Positions 7,254 to 11,244 of a DNA stretch of 11,244 nucleotides are shown here, one piece after another. How positions within the stretch are numbered: the first letter of the stretch is position 1; each line of letters opens with the position of its first letter. Source of the stretch: Phenylobacterium sp. CCH9-H3 (GTDB lineage Bacteria > Pseudomonadota > Alphaproteobacteria > Caulobacterales > Caulobacteraceae); contig NZ_LSJI01000244.1 of the NCBI RefSeq assembly GCF_001557235.1, forward strand, positions 1-11,244, read 5' to 3'. The notes below the pieces were generated by a model that saw nothing but the letters and a program-made list of their open reading frames with translations, did not search any database and was not told the origin of the DNA. Both the position numbers and the translations under genes were made by a program.

Positions 7254-7298
7254 CACCCGCGCCGCAGGTGCGATCAACGAGAGCGAGAGCAAAGATAG

Positions 7299-8192
7299 AT
7301 GGGCGCTGGGCACGACCACGCAGACGCAAACACCAACAGCCGTAGGCTGGCGATCGCCCTGGCGCTGACCAGCACCTTCCTGATCGCCGAGGTGGTGGCG
7401 GGCTTCGTCTTCAACAGCCTAGCGCTGCTATCGGACGCGGCGCATATGTTCACCGACGCCGCGGCGCTCGCGATCGCCTTGGCCGCCATCCGGATCGGCG
7501 CGCGCAAGCCCGACGATCGCCGCACCTTCGGCTACCGGCGATTCGAGATCCTGGCCGCCGCATTCAATGCGATCCTGCTGTTCGGCGTAGCGATCTACGT
7601 GCTGGTAGAGGGAATTCGGCGAATCCTTGAGCCCGAGGCCGTGCAATCGACCGGCATGCTGATCGTCGCGGTGCTGGGCCTCGTGATCAACTTGGTGTCG
7701 ATGCGCCTGCTATCGGGGGGCAAGGACAAGAGTCTCAACGTGAAGGGCGCCTATCTTGAGGTGTGGGCCGACATGCTCGGCTCGCTCGGCGTCATTGTCG
7801 GGGCCCTTGTGATCCGCGTAACCGGTTGGCCCTGGGTCGATCCGATCGTGGCCATCGCGATCGGACTGTGGGTGCTGCCACGGACCTGGATTCTGCTGCG
7901 CGACAGCACGAACATCCTGCTTGAGAGTGCGCCCCGCGGTATGGTGCTTGCCGAAATCCGCAAGGTCATCGCTGGAACGCCGGGTGTCGCAGGCGTTCAT
8001 GACCTGCACGTCTGGGTCACCGGCGCGGACCAGACGAGCGCTTCGGCTCACGTGGTGCTGGTCGATGGCGCGGAGGCTGAAGACGTCCGCCTGGCTGTGT
8101 CGGCGCGTCTGCGCGACGACTACAAGCTCGAGCACATCACCTTGCAGACAGAGCGCATCCCCTGTGAGGATTCAGCTATCGCGCACCTCTAG
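7299..8192 (+). CDS. czcD: CzcD-type cation diffusion facilitator (zinc/cobalt/cadmium exporter)
   Basis: This inner-membrane H+/metal antiporter moves Zn2+, Co2+ or Cd2+ from cytoplasm to periplasm. Its 297 residues match the family. The N-terminus is His-rich (MGAGHDHAD), as in C. metallidurans CzcD. Six membrane helices follow; helix 2 has LLSDAAHMFTDA with D46, H49 and D53, and helix 5 has YLEVWADMLGSLG with E154 and D158. Together these form the transport site; CzcD-type proteins carry Glu at the first helix-5 position where many other CDF proteins have His. TGWPWVDPIVAIAIGLWVLPRTW marks helix 6. The cytoplasmic C-terminal domain (about 213-297) has GVHDLHVWVTG and ends LEHITLQTERIPCE. 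The ribosome-binding site is a modest GAGAGCGAGAG run at 7280-7290. It is transcribed alone, divergent from the His-patch secreted protein, and functionally complements czcBA upstream by filling the periplasm from which the pump draws. Confidence 0.96.
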   Translation: MGAGHDHADANTNSRRLAIALALTSTFLIAEVVAGFVFNSLALLSDAAHMFTDAAALAIALAAIRIGARKPDDRRTFGYRRFEILAAAFNAILLFGVAIYVLVEGIRRILEPEAVQSTGMLIVAVLGLVINLVSMRLLSGGKDKSLNVKGAYLEVWADMLGSLGVIVGALVIRVTGWPWVDPIVAIAIGLWVLPRTWILLRDSTNILLESAPRGMVLAEIRKVIAGTPGVAGVHDLHVWVTGADQTSASAHVVLVDGAEAEDVRLAVSARLRDDYKLEHITLQTERIPCEDSAIAHL

Positions 8193-8307
8193 GCTAAACG
8201 CTCACGCGAAGCTTGGGGCGTGGCACATCCTTCGGGATCCCTCGCGCGCGCCGCTTGCGCCGTGCGAAATAGCGGCTAGCTAGAGCCGACCCGCGTCCAC
8301 CGCCACC

Positions 8308-8904
8308 CTACTCGGGCGCCGGGCCCAGGATCCTGGGGCGGAGGTTCTCCTGGACCGCGCGCGCATCGAAGGCGACCGGATCATCCGCGGGCTTCGCGCC
8401 GCGGCCCATCACGATCTCAGCAGTGGCCTCGAACTTCTGGATGGTCTGCACGTCCATCTGGCTGGCGAAAAATGGGCTGCCCATGTGAGGATGCCAACTG
8501 CTCCAGCCGTGCCCTCCGTGATAACGCCACGTCGGCGCGAAGTGTCCAAAGCGGGACCCGTACCACGACCTGTAGAACGGGTCGGTCTGCGGATCGCTAC
8601 GGGTTTGCTTATCCGTCCGGCGATCGGCGATGGCGAACCAGTCGTAGCCTTGTGCCTGAGTTAGCTCAGCCGCCCGGAACAGGAGGTAGCTCTCCACCGT
8701 CTCGCGGGACGTTAGGCTGTTGCCGGCAAACGTCACCCGCCAACGGTTTGGTTCCAGGCGCTGCTCGGCATATCCGCCGCTGGCCTTTTGGCGCGGGAGG
8801 TTCGGCTGATAGGGCGTGGCCGTCGCACAAGCGCTGAGGATCGCGACGCTCAGCAAAAAGACAAGCGTCTTCCCAATGGACGCTAGCGGCTTCGTCTGCG
8901 TCAT
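8308..8904 (-). CDS. CC0125/CC1285-type lipoprotein
   Basis: The product is a predicted outer-membrane or periplasmic lipoprotein of 198 residues. The signal peptide (TLVFLLSVAILSAC) ends in lipobox L23-S24-A25-C26, so lipidation at C26 is expected. The core reads YAEQRLEPNRWRVTFAGN, then SRETVESYLLFRAAELT and QGYDWFAIADR. This is the pattern of the CC0125/CC1285 lipoprotein family of Caulobacter relatives, whose function is unknown. Residues 108-148 are rich in aromatic residues, Gly and His (for example YHGGHGWSSWHPHMG), more variable, and could bind metal or the cell wall. The C-terminal part (MDVQTIQKFEATAEIVMGRG) resembles the family's closing beta strand. The start has only a weak GAAAG-type site. 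It converges on czcD with 115 bases between, in which I see no clear terminator. Confidence 0.82.
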   Translation of the reverse strand: MTQTKPLASIGKTLVFLLSVAILSACATATPYQPNLPRQKASGGYAEQRLEPNRWRVTFAGNSLTSRETVESYLLFRAAELTQAQGYDWFAIADRRTDKQTRSDPQTDPFYRSWYGSRFGHFAPTWRYHGGHGWSSWHPHMGSPFFASQMDVQTIQKFEATAEIVMGRGAKPADDPVAFDARAVQENLRPRILGPAPE

Positions 8905-8990
8905 GAGTTCGCGCTTTCGGTTCTGCCGATCCTACCTGACACTACACACGCGCGGGCCTTATCGACAGACCGTCGTCCAGTCGTCGATTC

Positions 8991-9104
8991 AGTACGCTGA
9001 TCGAGCCGCCCGACATGAAGCAGCCGCAACAGGCCTACGAAGCCAACCTGAACGTCCTCGAAGATGCGATGGAAGAAAGGACGTCGAATCTCCTAAAGCG
9101 CTGA
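8991..9104 (+). pseudogene. Remnant resembling the C-terminus of flagellar rod protein FlgC
   Basis: The plus frame ending at TGA 9102-9104 reads TLIEPPDM, then KQPQQAYEANLNVLED, AMEERT and NLLKR. In alphaproteobacterial FlgC the last ~35 residues follow the pattern 'E-ADM-REAQRSYEANLNVIE..RAM..RTLDLL', which this matches in order, with about two residues missing before the last helix. Upstream of about 8990 the similarity stops, and there is no ribosome-binding site at the only ATG (9015). I therefore read it as a decayed fragment, not a gene. No flagellar neighbours are present. The alternative is an unrelated 29-residue peptide; the match is from memory and needs an alignment. Confidence 0.4.
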
Positions 9105-9197
9105 CGCTTCGCATGTCCGAGGATGAAACCCCACATGGCTGCGCAAGCAGCTCTCCCGCACGACGCAACTCGCCAACGATGTTAAACGGAGCCCTCA

Positions 9198-9296
9198 ATG
9201 AGGAGGCACGCGCCCGCACCCATTTGTGAGACGCGGCCGGGGCGACCGAGCTGGAACAAGGGAGGGCCGAATCCGCCCGGCTTGAACGCCCGCTGA
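9198..9296 (+). pseudogene. Short frame resembling the start of a small tyrosine integrase
   Basis: The 32-codon frame begins MRRHAPAPICETRPGRPSWN, then KGGPNPPGLNAR and stop. A 'GRPxWNKG' stretch followed by Pro/Lys residues is found near the N-terminus of small tyrosine recombinases of rhizobia and relatives. Here the frame stops before the rest of such a protein, so it may be a truncated remnant of a mobile gene. Its ATG overlaps the stop of the preceding frame as ATGA, which resembles translational coupling. Short length and an eye-only match make this weak. Confidence 0.22.
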
Positions 9297-9330
9297 TAGA
9301 CCGACCTTGCAACCTCAGCCTGCGACCTAC

Positions 9331-9546
9331 TCATCCGGGGAACGGACGCAGCTCTCCATCCGGTCGCTGCAACAGCACTTCGACTGGCCGTCCGGCGCCT
9401 TTGGCAGCGCTGGCGAACCTAAGAGCCGCTTCCTCGGCGTCCACCTGGTAGGCGTAGCTACCCATCGAGCCGGCGTCGGAGATGACGCGCCAACCGGCCT
9501 GGTGCCGCACGATGGCGATGGAAATGGGCATCTGTTGTGTAGCCAT
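9331..9546 (-). CDS. Small DUF2188-like protein
   Basis: The product is a cytoplasmic protein of 71 residues with function unknown. The body reads IAIVRHQAGWRVISDAGSMG, then YQVDAEEAALRFASAAKGAG and PVEVLLQRPDGELRPF. A W-x-V strand, a helix with EAA..A...A, and a closing strand with an R-DG pair is the layout of DUF2188-type proteins. GGAGG at 9553-9557 with a 6-base gap fixes the ATG at 9546; the frame is open further upstream to 9681, but that part (many Arg, Pro, Trp) looks non-coding. It may be preceded by a small gene at 9672-9845 on the same strand. Family assignment is by pattern only. Confidence 0.72.
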   Translation of the reverse strand: MATQQMPISIAIVRHQAGWRVISDAGSMGSYAYQVDAEEAALRFASAAKGAGRPVEVLLQRPDGELRPFPG

Positions 9547-9552
9547 ATTCTG

Positions 9553-9557
9553 CCTCC
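9553..9557 (-). promoter_or_regulatory. Ribosome-binding site fixing the DUF2188-like start
   Basis: GGAGG on the minus strand, six bases before ATG 9546, picks this start over the longer in-frame extension to 9681. Confidence 0.65.
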
Positions 9558-9671
9558 GGTTCAGAGCAGGAGGGGATCCGACTTGCCAATGGCGTGCATC
9601 GCGACCGCGCAGCCAGGGAACAGGGACGCGGCCAGCGAGCATGGAGAGCGGTTCGTTGGCGACGTGTGCGC

Positions 9672-9845
9672 CTAAAACCACTGGGCCTCAATAGTGGCGG
9701 TGATGTGATCTACACGCGTCTCGCGCCGACGTCGACGCCTCCATCGGTCCGCCGAACCACGTTCGAAGATTCGGGCCGACATCGGAAACCCGGAGGCGGC
9801 GCCGAGCCTTGCCCGCAGGCGGCGCGTCTGCTCTTTGATGGGCAT
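9672..9845 (-). CDS. Possible small basic protein, unknown
   Basis: I do not recognise it. The 57-residue frame begins MPIKEQTRRLRARLGAASGF, has a run of six Arg in the middle and ends RVDHITATIEAQWF. GAGGAA at 9850-9855, four bases before the ATG, is a good ribosome-binding site and the main support. Codon bias is good in the first half and poorer in the Arg-rich second half. It would lie upstream of, and in the same direction as, the DUF2188-like gene. It could equally be a chance frame. Confidence 0.3.
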   Translation of the reverse strand: MPIKEQTRRLRARLGAASGFPMSARIFERGSADRWRRRRRRETRVDHITATIEAQWF

Positions 9846-9939
9846 GTTCTTCCTCACGACGGGGCGCGCCGCTCACGAGACGACCCGTCGCCGCGTGGTC
9901 GGCGCCGGACGGCTATGCCCATCGGGGATGCGCTAAGCG

Positions 9940-10458
9940 ATGCCGGGAATGCACGCCGAGGCGCATGTCGCCGTGCCGCCGGAGCGGGTTTGGGAGCTGC
10001 TCATCTGCTTCGAGGACTACCCCTTGTGGACACGCGCCCTGGCGCTGTCCGGCAAGCTGAAGCCCCACGCGCCCGTCGACTATGTCGTTCCGCTCGCTCG
10101 CCCGGCCGGACCGATCCGCCGGCTTGCGCTCCCGTGCGAGGTTACGCGCCTGACGCCAGGGCGTAGCCTGGCGCTGTCTTTCGGGTGGCCCGGCATTATA
10201 CGCTACGAACTCAGCTTCGAGCTGGAGCGCGACGGGGACGGCAGCCGGCTGCGCCACGGAATTGAGGCTCAGAGCTTCTTGAGTCGCGTGATCGAGGGGC
10301 GGCTGCAGCGGCTGCTGAAGCGTCCCTTCGAAACCTTCGTCAACGATGTGCGCCATCGCTTGGCAGCCCCGGCCGCGCCGAAGCCGAAGCCCCCGAGGGC
10401 CGGGAAATCCAGAGTGCCCCGAAACCTCCCGCCGCCGAAGAGGGGTCGGCGACGGTAG
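9940..10458 (+). CDS. SRPBCC (START-like) family protein, second paralogue
   Basis: This protein has 172 residues. It opens with HAEAHVAVPPERVWELLICF and EDYPLWTRAL, the canonical first strand plus helix of the fold, then CEVTRLTPGRSLALSFGWPG, SFELERDGDGSRLRHGIEA and a long C-terminal helix (VIEGRLQRLLKRPFETFVND). It probably binds a hydrophobic ligand; no catalytic residues are identifiable. The last ~30 residues are Lys/Arg/Pro-rich (PKPKPPRAGK ... PPPKRGRRR) and likely disordered. It shares with the protein at 5702-6202 the pattern W..L..F..YP.W, a GW.G block and the R.RHG strand, plus a basic tail, so the two are probably distant paralogues. Start choice is uncertain: ATG 9940 and ATG 9949 both lack a strong ribosome-binding site. 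Confidence 0.8.
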   Translation: MPGMHAEAHVAVPPERVWELLICFEDYPLWTRALALSGKLKPHAPVDYVVPLARPAGPIRRLALPCEVTRLTPGRSLALSFGWPGIIRYELSFELERDGDGSRLRHGIEAQSFLSRVIEGRLQRLLKRPFETFVNDVRHRLAAPAAPKPKPPRAGKSRVPRNLPPPKRGRRR

Positions 10459-10516
10459 GCCTGCCCGGGGCAGCCCCAATGCGCCACTGACCTCAGGCTA
10501 TCTCGGGCAGAATCTC

Positions 10517-10666
10517 TCACCGCACGAGGTATGCGAGGAGGTCGGCGAGGCCCAGGTTGAAGATGTTGGCGGCGATCTCCCAAATGCTTGGGTGTCGTAT
10601 CTCCTGCAGCCTCAAATCGGGCTAGATGAACGGGAGGTGACGTACAGCGTTCTCCGGAGGTTCAGG
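10517..10666 (-). pseudogene. Minus-strand frame interrupted by an in-frame TAG
   Basis: Read on the minus strand, the frame gives PEPPENAVRHLPFI, a TAG (10622-10624), then PDLRLQEIRHPSIWEIAANI and FNLGLADLLAYLVR before TGA. The part after the TAG looks like real protein: amphipathic helix pattern, conserved-looking Trp/Pro/Leu, and GC-rich third positions (ATC GCC GCC AAC ATC TTC AAC CTG). Only a TTG (10615) without a ribosome-binding site could start it, so I call it a decayed gene or 3' remnant. It may instead be an unusual micro-ORF. No family recognised. Confidence 0.3.
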
Positions 10667-10690
10667 CCCCAAAGTCCATGATGCCTGATC

Positions 10691-10713
10691 GCCGCGGGCC
10701 TTCGCCCCGCGGC
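10691..10713 (+). promoter_or_regulatory. GC hairpin in the leader of the secreted repeat protein
   Basis: GCCGCGGG at 10691-10698 is exactly complementary to CCCGCGGC at 10706-10713, around a 7-base loop containing TTCG. It ends immediately before the AGAGGAG ribosome-binding site (10714-10720). It may stabilise the mRNA 5' end, hinder or time translation, or be a terminator for an upstream transcript. Confidence 0.5.
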
Positions 10714-10728
10714 AGAGGAGTGGTTCCC

Positions 10729-11091
10729 ATGAAGTACCTCATTGCCGCCGCGGCGGCGCTTTCGGTCCTCGGAGCCTCGGCCGCCATGGCGCAGCCCTAC
10801 AGCTACGGCGGTCAGCAAGGCTACTACGATCAGCAGCCCTACTATGGCCAGCAGCCCTACTATGGCCAGCAGCAGCCCTACCGCGGCCAAGCCTACGACG
10901 ATCGCGGCTACGGCGCGCCATACGGCTACGCTCAGCCCTACGCGGGTCGTGGCTATGCCTATGGCGGTCCAGCCTACAACGGCGGGCACGACGGCGCGCG
11001 CGCCCACAACTACAGCTACCGCAACGACCGGCACGTTCGCCGGGACCGCCATCATGTCGCTTTCCGCGCGCGCTACGATCGCCACCACTAA
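10729..11091 (+). CDS. Secreted Tyr/Gly/Gln-rich repeat protein
   Basis: The product is an exported low-complexity protein of 120 residues; the family is unknown. Residues 1-21 (MKYLIAAAAALSVLGASAAMA) are a signal peptide with an A-x-A cut before QPY. The mature N-terminal half repeats QQPYYG and related Q/Y/G units, continuing to YGAPYGYAQPYAGRGYAYGG, an aromatic, prion-like composition. The C-terminal third switches to Arg/His/Asp (RNDRHVRRDRHH ... RYDRHH), which could bind metal or polyanions such as the cell surface. AGAGGAG at 10714-10720 with an 8-base gap fixes the ATG at 10729, rejecting an in-frame ATG at 10678 that would place the leader hairpin inside the coding sequence. A strong terminator hairpin follows, so it is probably a single-gene transcript. 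Short proteins of this style are frequent in alphaproteobacterial envelopes, without a defined role. Confidence 0.8.
   Translation: MKYLIAAAAALSVLGASAAMAQPYSYGGQQGYYDQQPYYGQQPYYGQQQPYRGQAYDDRGYGAPYGYAQPYAGRGYAYGGPAYNGGHDGARAHNYSYRNDRHVRRDRHHVAFRARYDRHH
10831..10887 (+). repeat. 18-base tandem repeat encoding QQPYYG
   Basis: CAGCAGCCCTACTATGGC occurs twice in exact tandem (10831-10848 and 10849-10866). After one inserted CAG codon there is a diverged third copy (10870-10887) encoding QQPYRG. Exact DNA identity suggests recent duplication by slippage. Confidence 0.8.
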
Positions 11092-11110
11092 GTCGTTTGG
11101 CTTGATCCGG

Positions 11111-11138
11111 GACGCTCCGCCCGCGCGGGCGGGGCGTC
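11111..11138 (+). terminator. Strong GC hairpin terminator
   Basis: GACGCTCCGCCCG (11111-11123) pairs with CGGGCGGGGCGTC (11126-11138) with a single G-U pair. The two innermost bases cannot close, giving a 4-base GCGC loop. It lies 20 bases after the stop of the repeat-protein gene. There is no T-run, as with the other hairpins in this window. Confidence 0.65.
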
Positions 11139-11244
11139 TCCAAGGAGTACGAGCGCAGCGCCACCTATGGGCCCCCCAAACGCCCCCTCCAGGAACCGCC
11201 AGGCGTCTGCTGGTGACGGGGAGCGATTCTCACGGCGGTGGGCC

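Larger units (their letters stand above)
6894..7298. other. Divergent control region between secreted-protein gene and czcD
   Basis: This 405-base stretch has no gene of normal size. Frames on both strands (plus 7097-7345; minus 7036-7329 and 6199-7035) overlap each other and lack coding bias. It must contain promoters for both divergent genes. What can be pointed to is TTGACG at 7223-7228 with a small inverted repeat just after it, and a possible frameshifted micro-ORF at 7011-7110 on minus. Confidence 0.5.
8905..9330. other. Gene-poor zone with apparent gene remnants
   Basis: This 426-base stretch has no supportable full gene. It contains a FlgC-like tail (8991-9104, +), a frame starting WLRKQLSRTTQLAND that lacks a usable start (about 9129-9201, +), and a 32-codon frame (9198-9296, +) that overlaps the latter by ATGA. 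Promoters for the minus-strand lipoprotein must lie near 8905-8960. The minus-strand frame at 8989-9312 has no coding bias and is not accepted. Confidence 0.5.
9547..9939. other. Region between DUF2188-like gene and second SRPBCC gene
   Basis: 393 bases. The only candidate gene is the 57-codon minus frame at 9672-9845. Plus-strand frames here (such as 9594-10166) are Arg/Pro-rich shadows. The region should contain promoters in both directions, but none stands out. Confidence 0.4.

Noticed and set aside
8193..8307. Possible terminator between czcD and the lipoprotein gene
   Set aside because: Only 4-5 bp stems (for example GGCT/AGCC near 8275-8287) were found; too weak to call.
9594..10166. 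190-codon plus-strand frame overlapping the second SRPBCC gene
   Set aside because: Arg/Pro/Ala-rich, and its 3' half is an alternate frame of the clear SRPBCC protein.
5629..10437. GAAACCTCCCGC shared by 5629-5640 and 10425-10436
   Set aside because: A single 12-base match in unrelated contexts (hairpin loop versus coding tail); consistent with chance in high-GC DNA.
11088..11244. Minus-strand frame reaching the window edge (with DAWRFLEGAFGGPIGGAALV) and a plus-strand ATG at 11167 open to the edge
   Set aside because: The minus frame would run through the terminator hairpin and overlap the stop of the repeat-protein gene; the plus frame has 26 codons and no properly spaced ribosome-binding site. 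More sequence is required to decide either.

Overview
The window is about two-thirds G+C, with strongly GC-rich third codon positions in its real genes. It encodes a CzcB/CzcA/CzcD metal-efflux set and a lipoprotein of the CC0125/CC1285 family, which is named after Caulobacter crescentus proteins. Together these suggest an alphaproteobacterium, most likely Caulobacterales (Caulobacter, Phenylobacterium, Brevundimonas or a relative). This assignment is inference from protein style, not a database match.

Region 1 (1-4461, + strand): the 3' part of czcB (periplasmic adaptor; its start lies before the window) and a complete czcA (inner-membrane HME-RND pump), 33 bases apart and probably one operon. 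The outer-membrane channel gene czcC would be expected upstream. A perfect 14-bp hairpin follows czcA. Between it and the next gene, on the minus strand, is an easily overlooked 45-codon frame for a single-span membrane microprotein.

Region 2 (4655-6202): a two-domain universal stress protein on +, with a strong ribosome-binding site, converges on a minus-strand SRPBCC (START-like) protein with a very basic tail.

Region 3 (6384-8904): a minus-strand secreted protein with a His-rich patch, resembling the surface-adhesin-E type, is divergent from czcD (+), the cation diffusion facilitator that moves zinc-class metals from cytoplasm to periplasm. A CC0125/CC1285-type lipoprotein on the minus strand converges on czcD. 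CzcD would deliver metal to the periplasm and CzcBA(C) would expel it from the cell, so both halves of zinc/cobalt/cadmium detoxification lie in 8 kb. They are separated by stress and envelope genes.

Region 4 (8905-9939): poorly organised DNA with what look like decayed gene pieces (a flagellar-rod FlgC-like C-terminus and a small frame resembling the start of a tyrosine integrase). It also holds a well-supported 71-codon DUF2188-like gene on minus and a weaker 57-codon frame.

Region 5 (9940-11244): a second SRPBCC protein, distantly similar to the first and also with a basic tail; a minus-strand frame interrupted by a stop codon; then a secreted Tyr/Gly/Gln-rich repeat protein preceded by a GC hairpin and followed by a strong terminator hairpin. 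The last ~100 bases show no supportable gene.

I see no CRISPR array, rRNA, tRNA or complete insertion sequence. The less-described material is the set of small or decayed genes: the antisense microprotein after czcA, the divergent SRPBCC pair, the His-rich secreted protein next to czcD, and the remnant zone at 8.9-9.3 kb.
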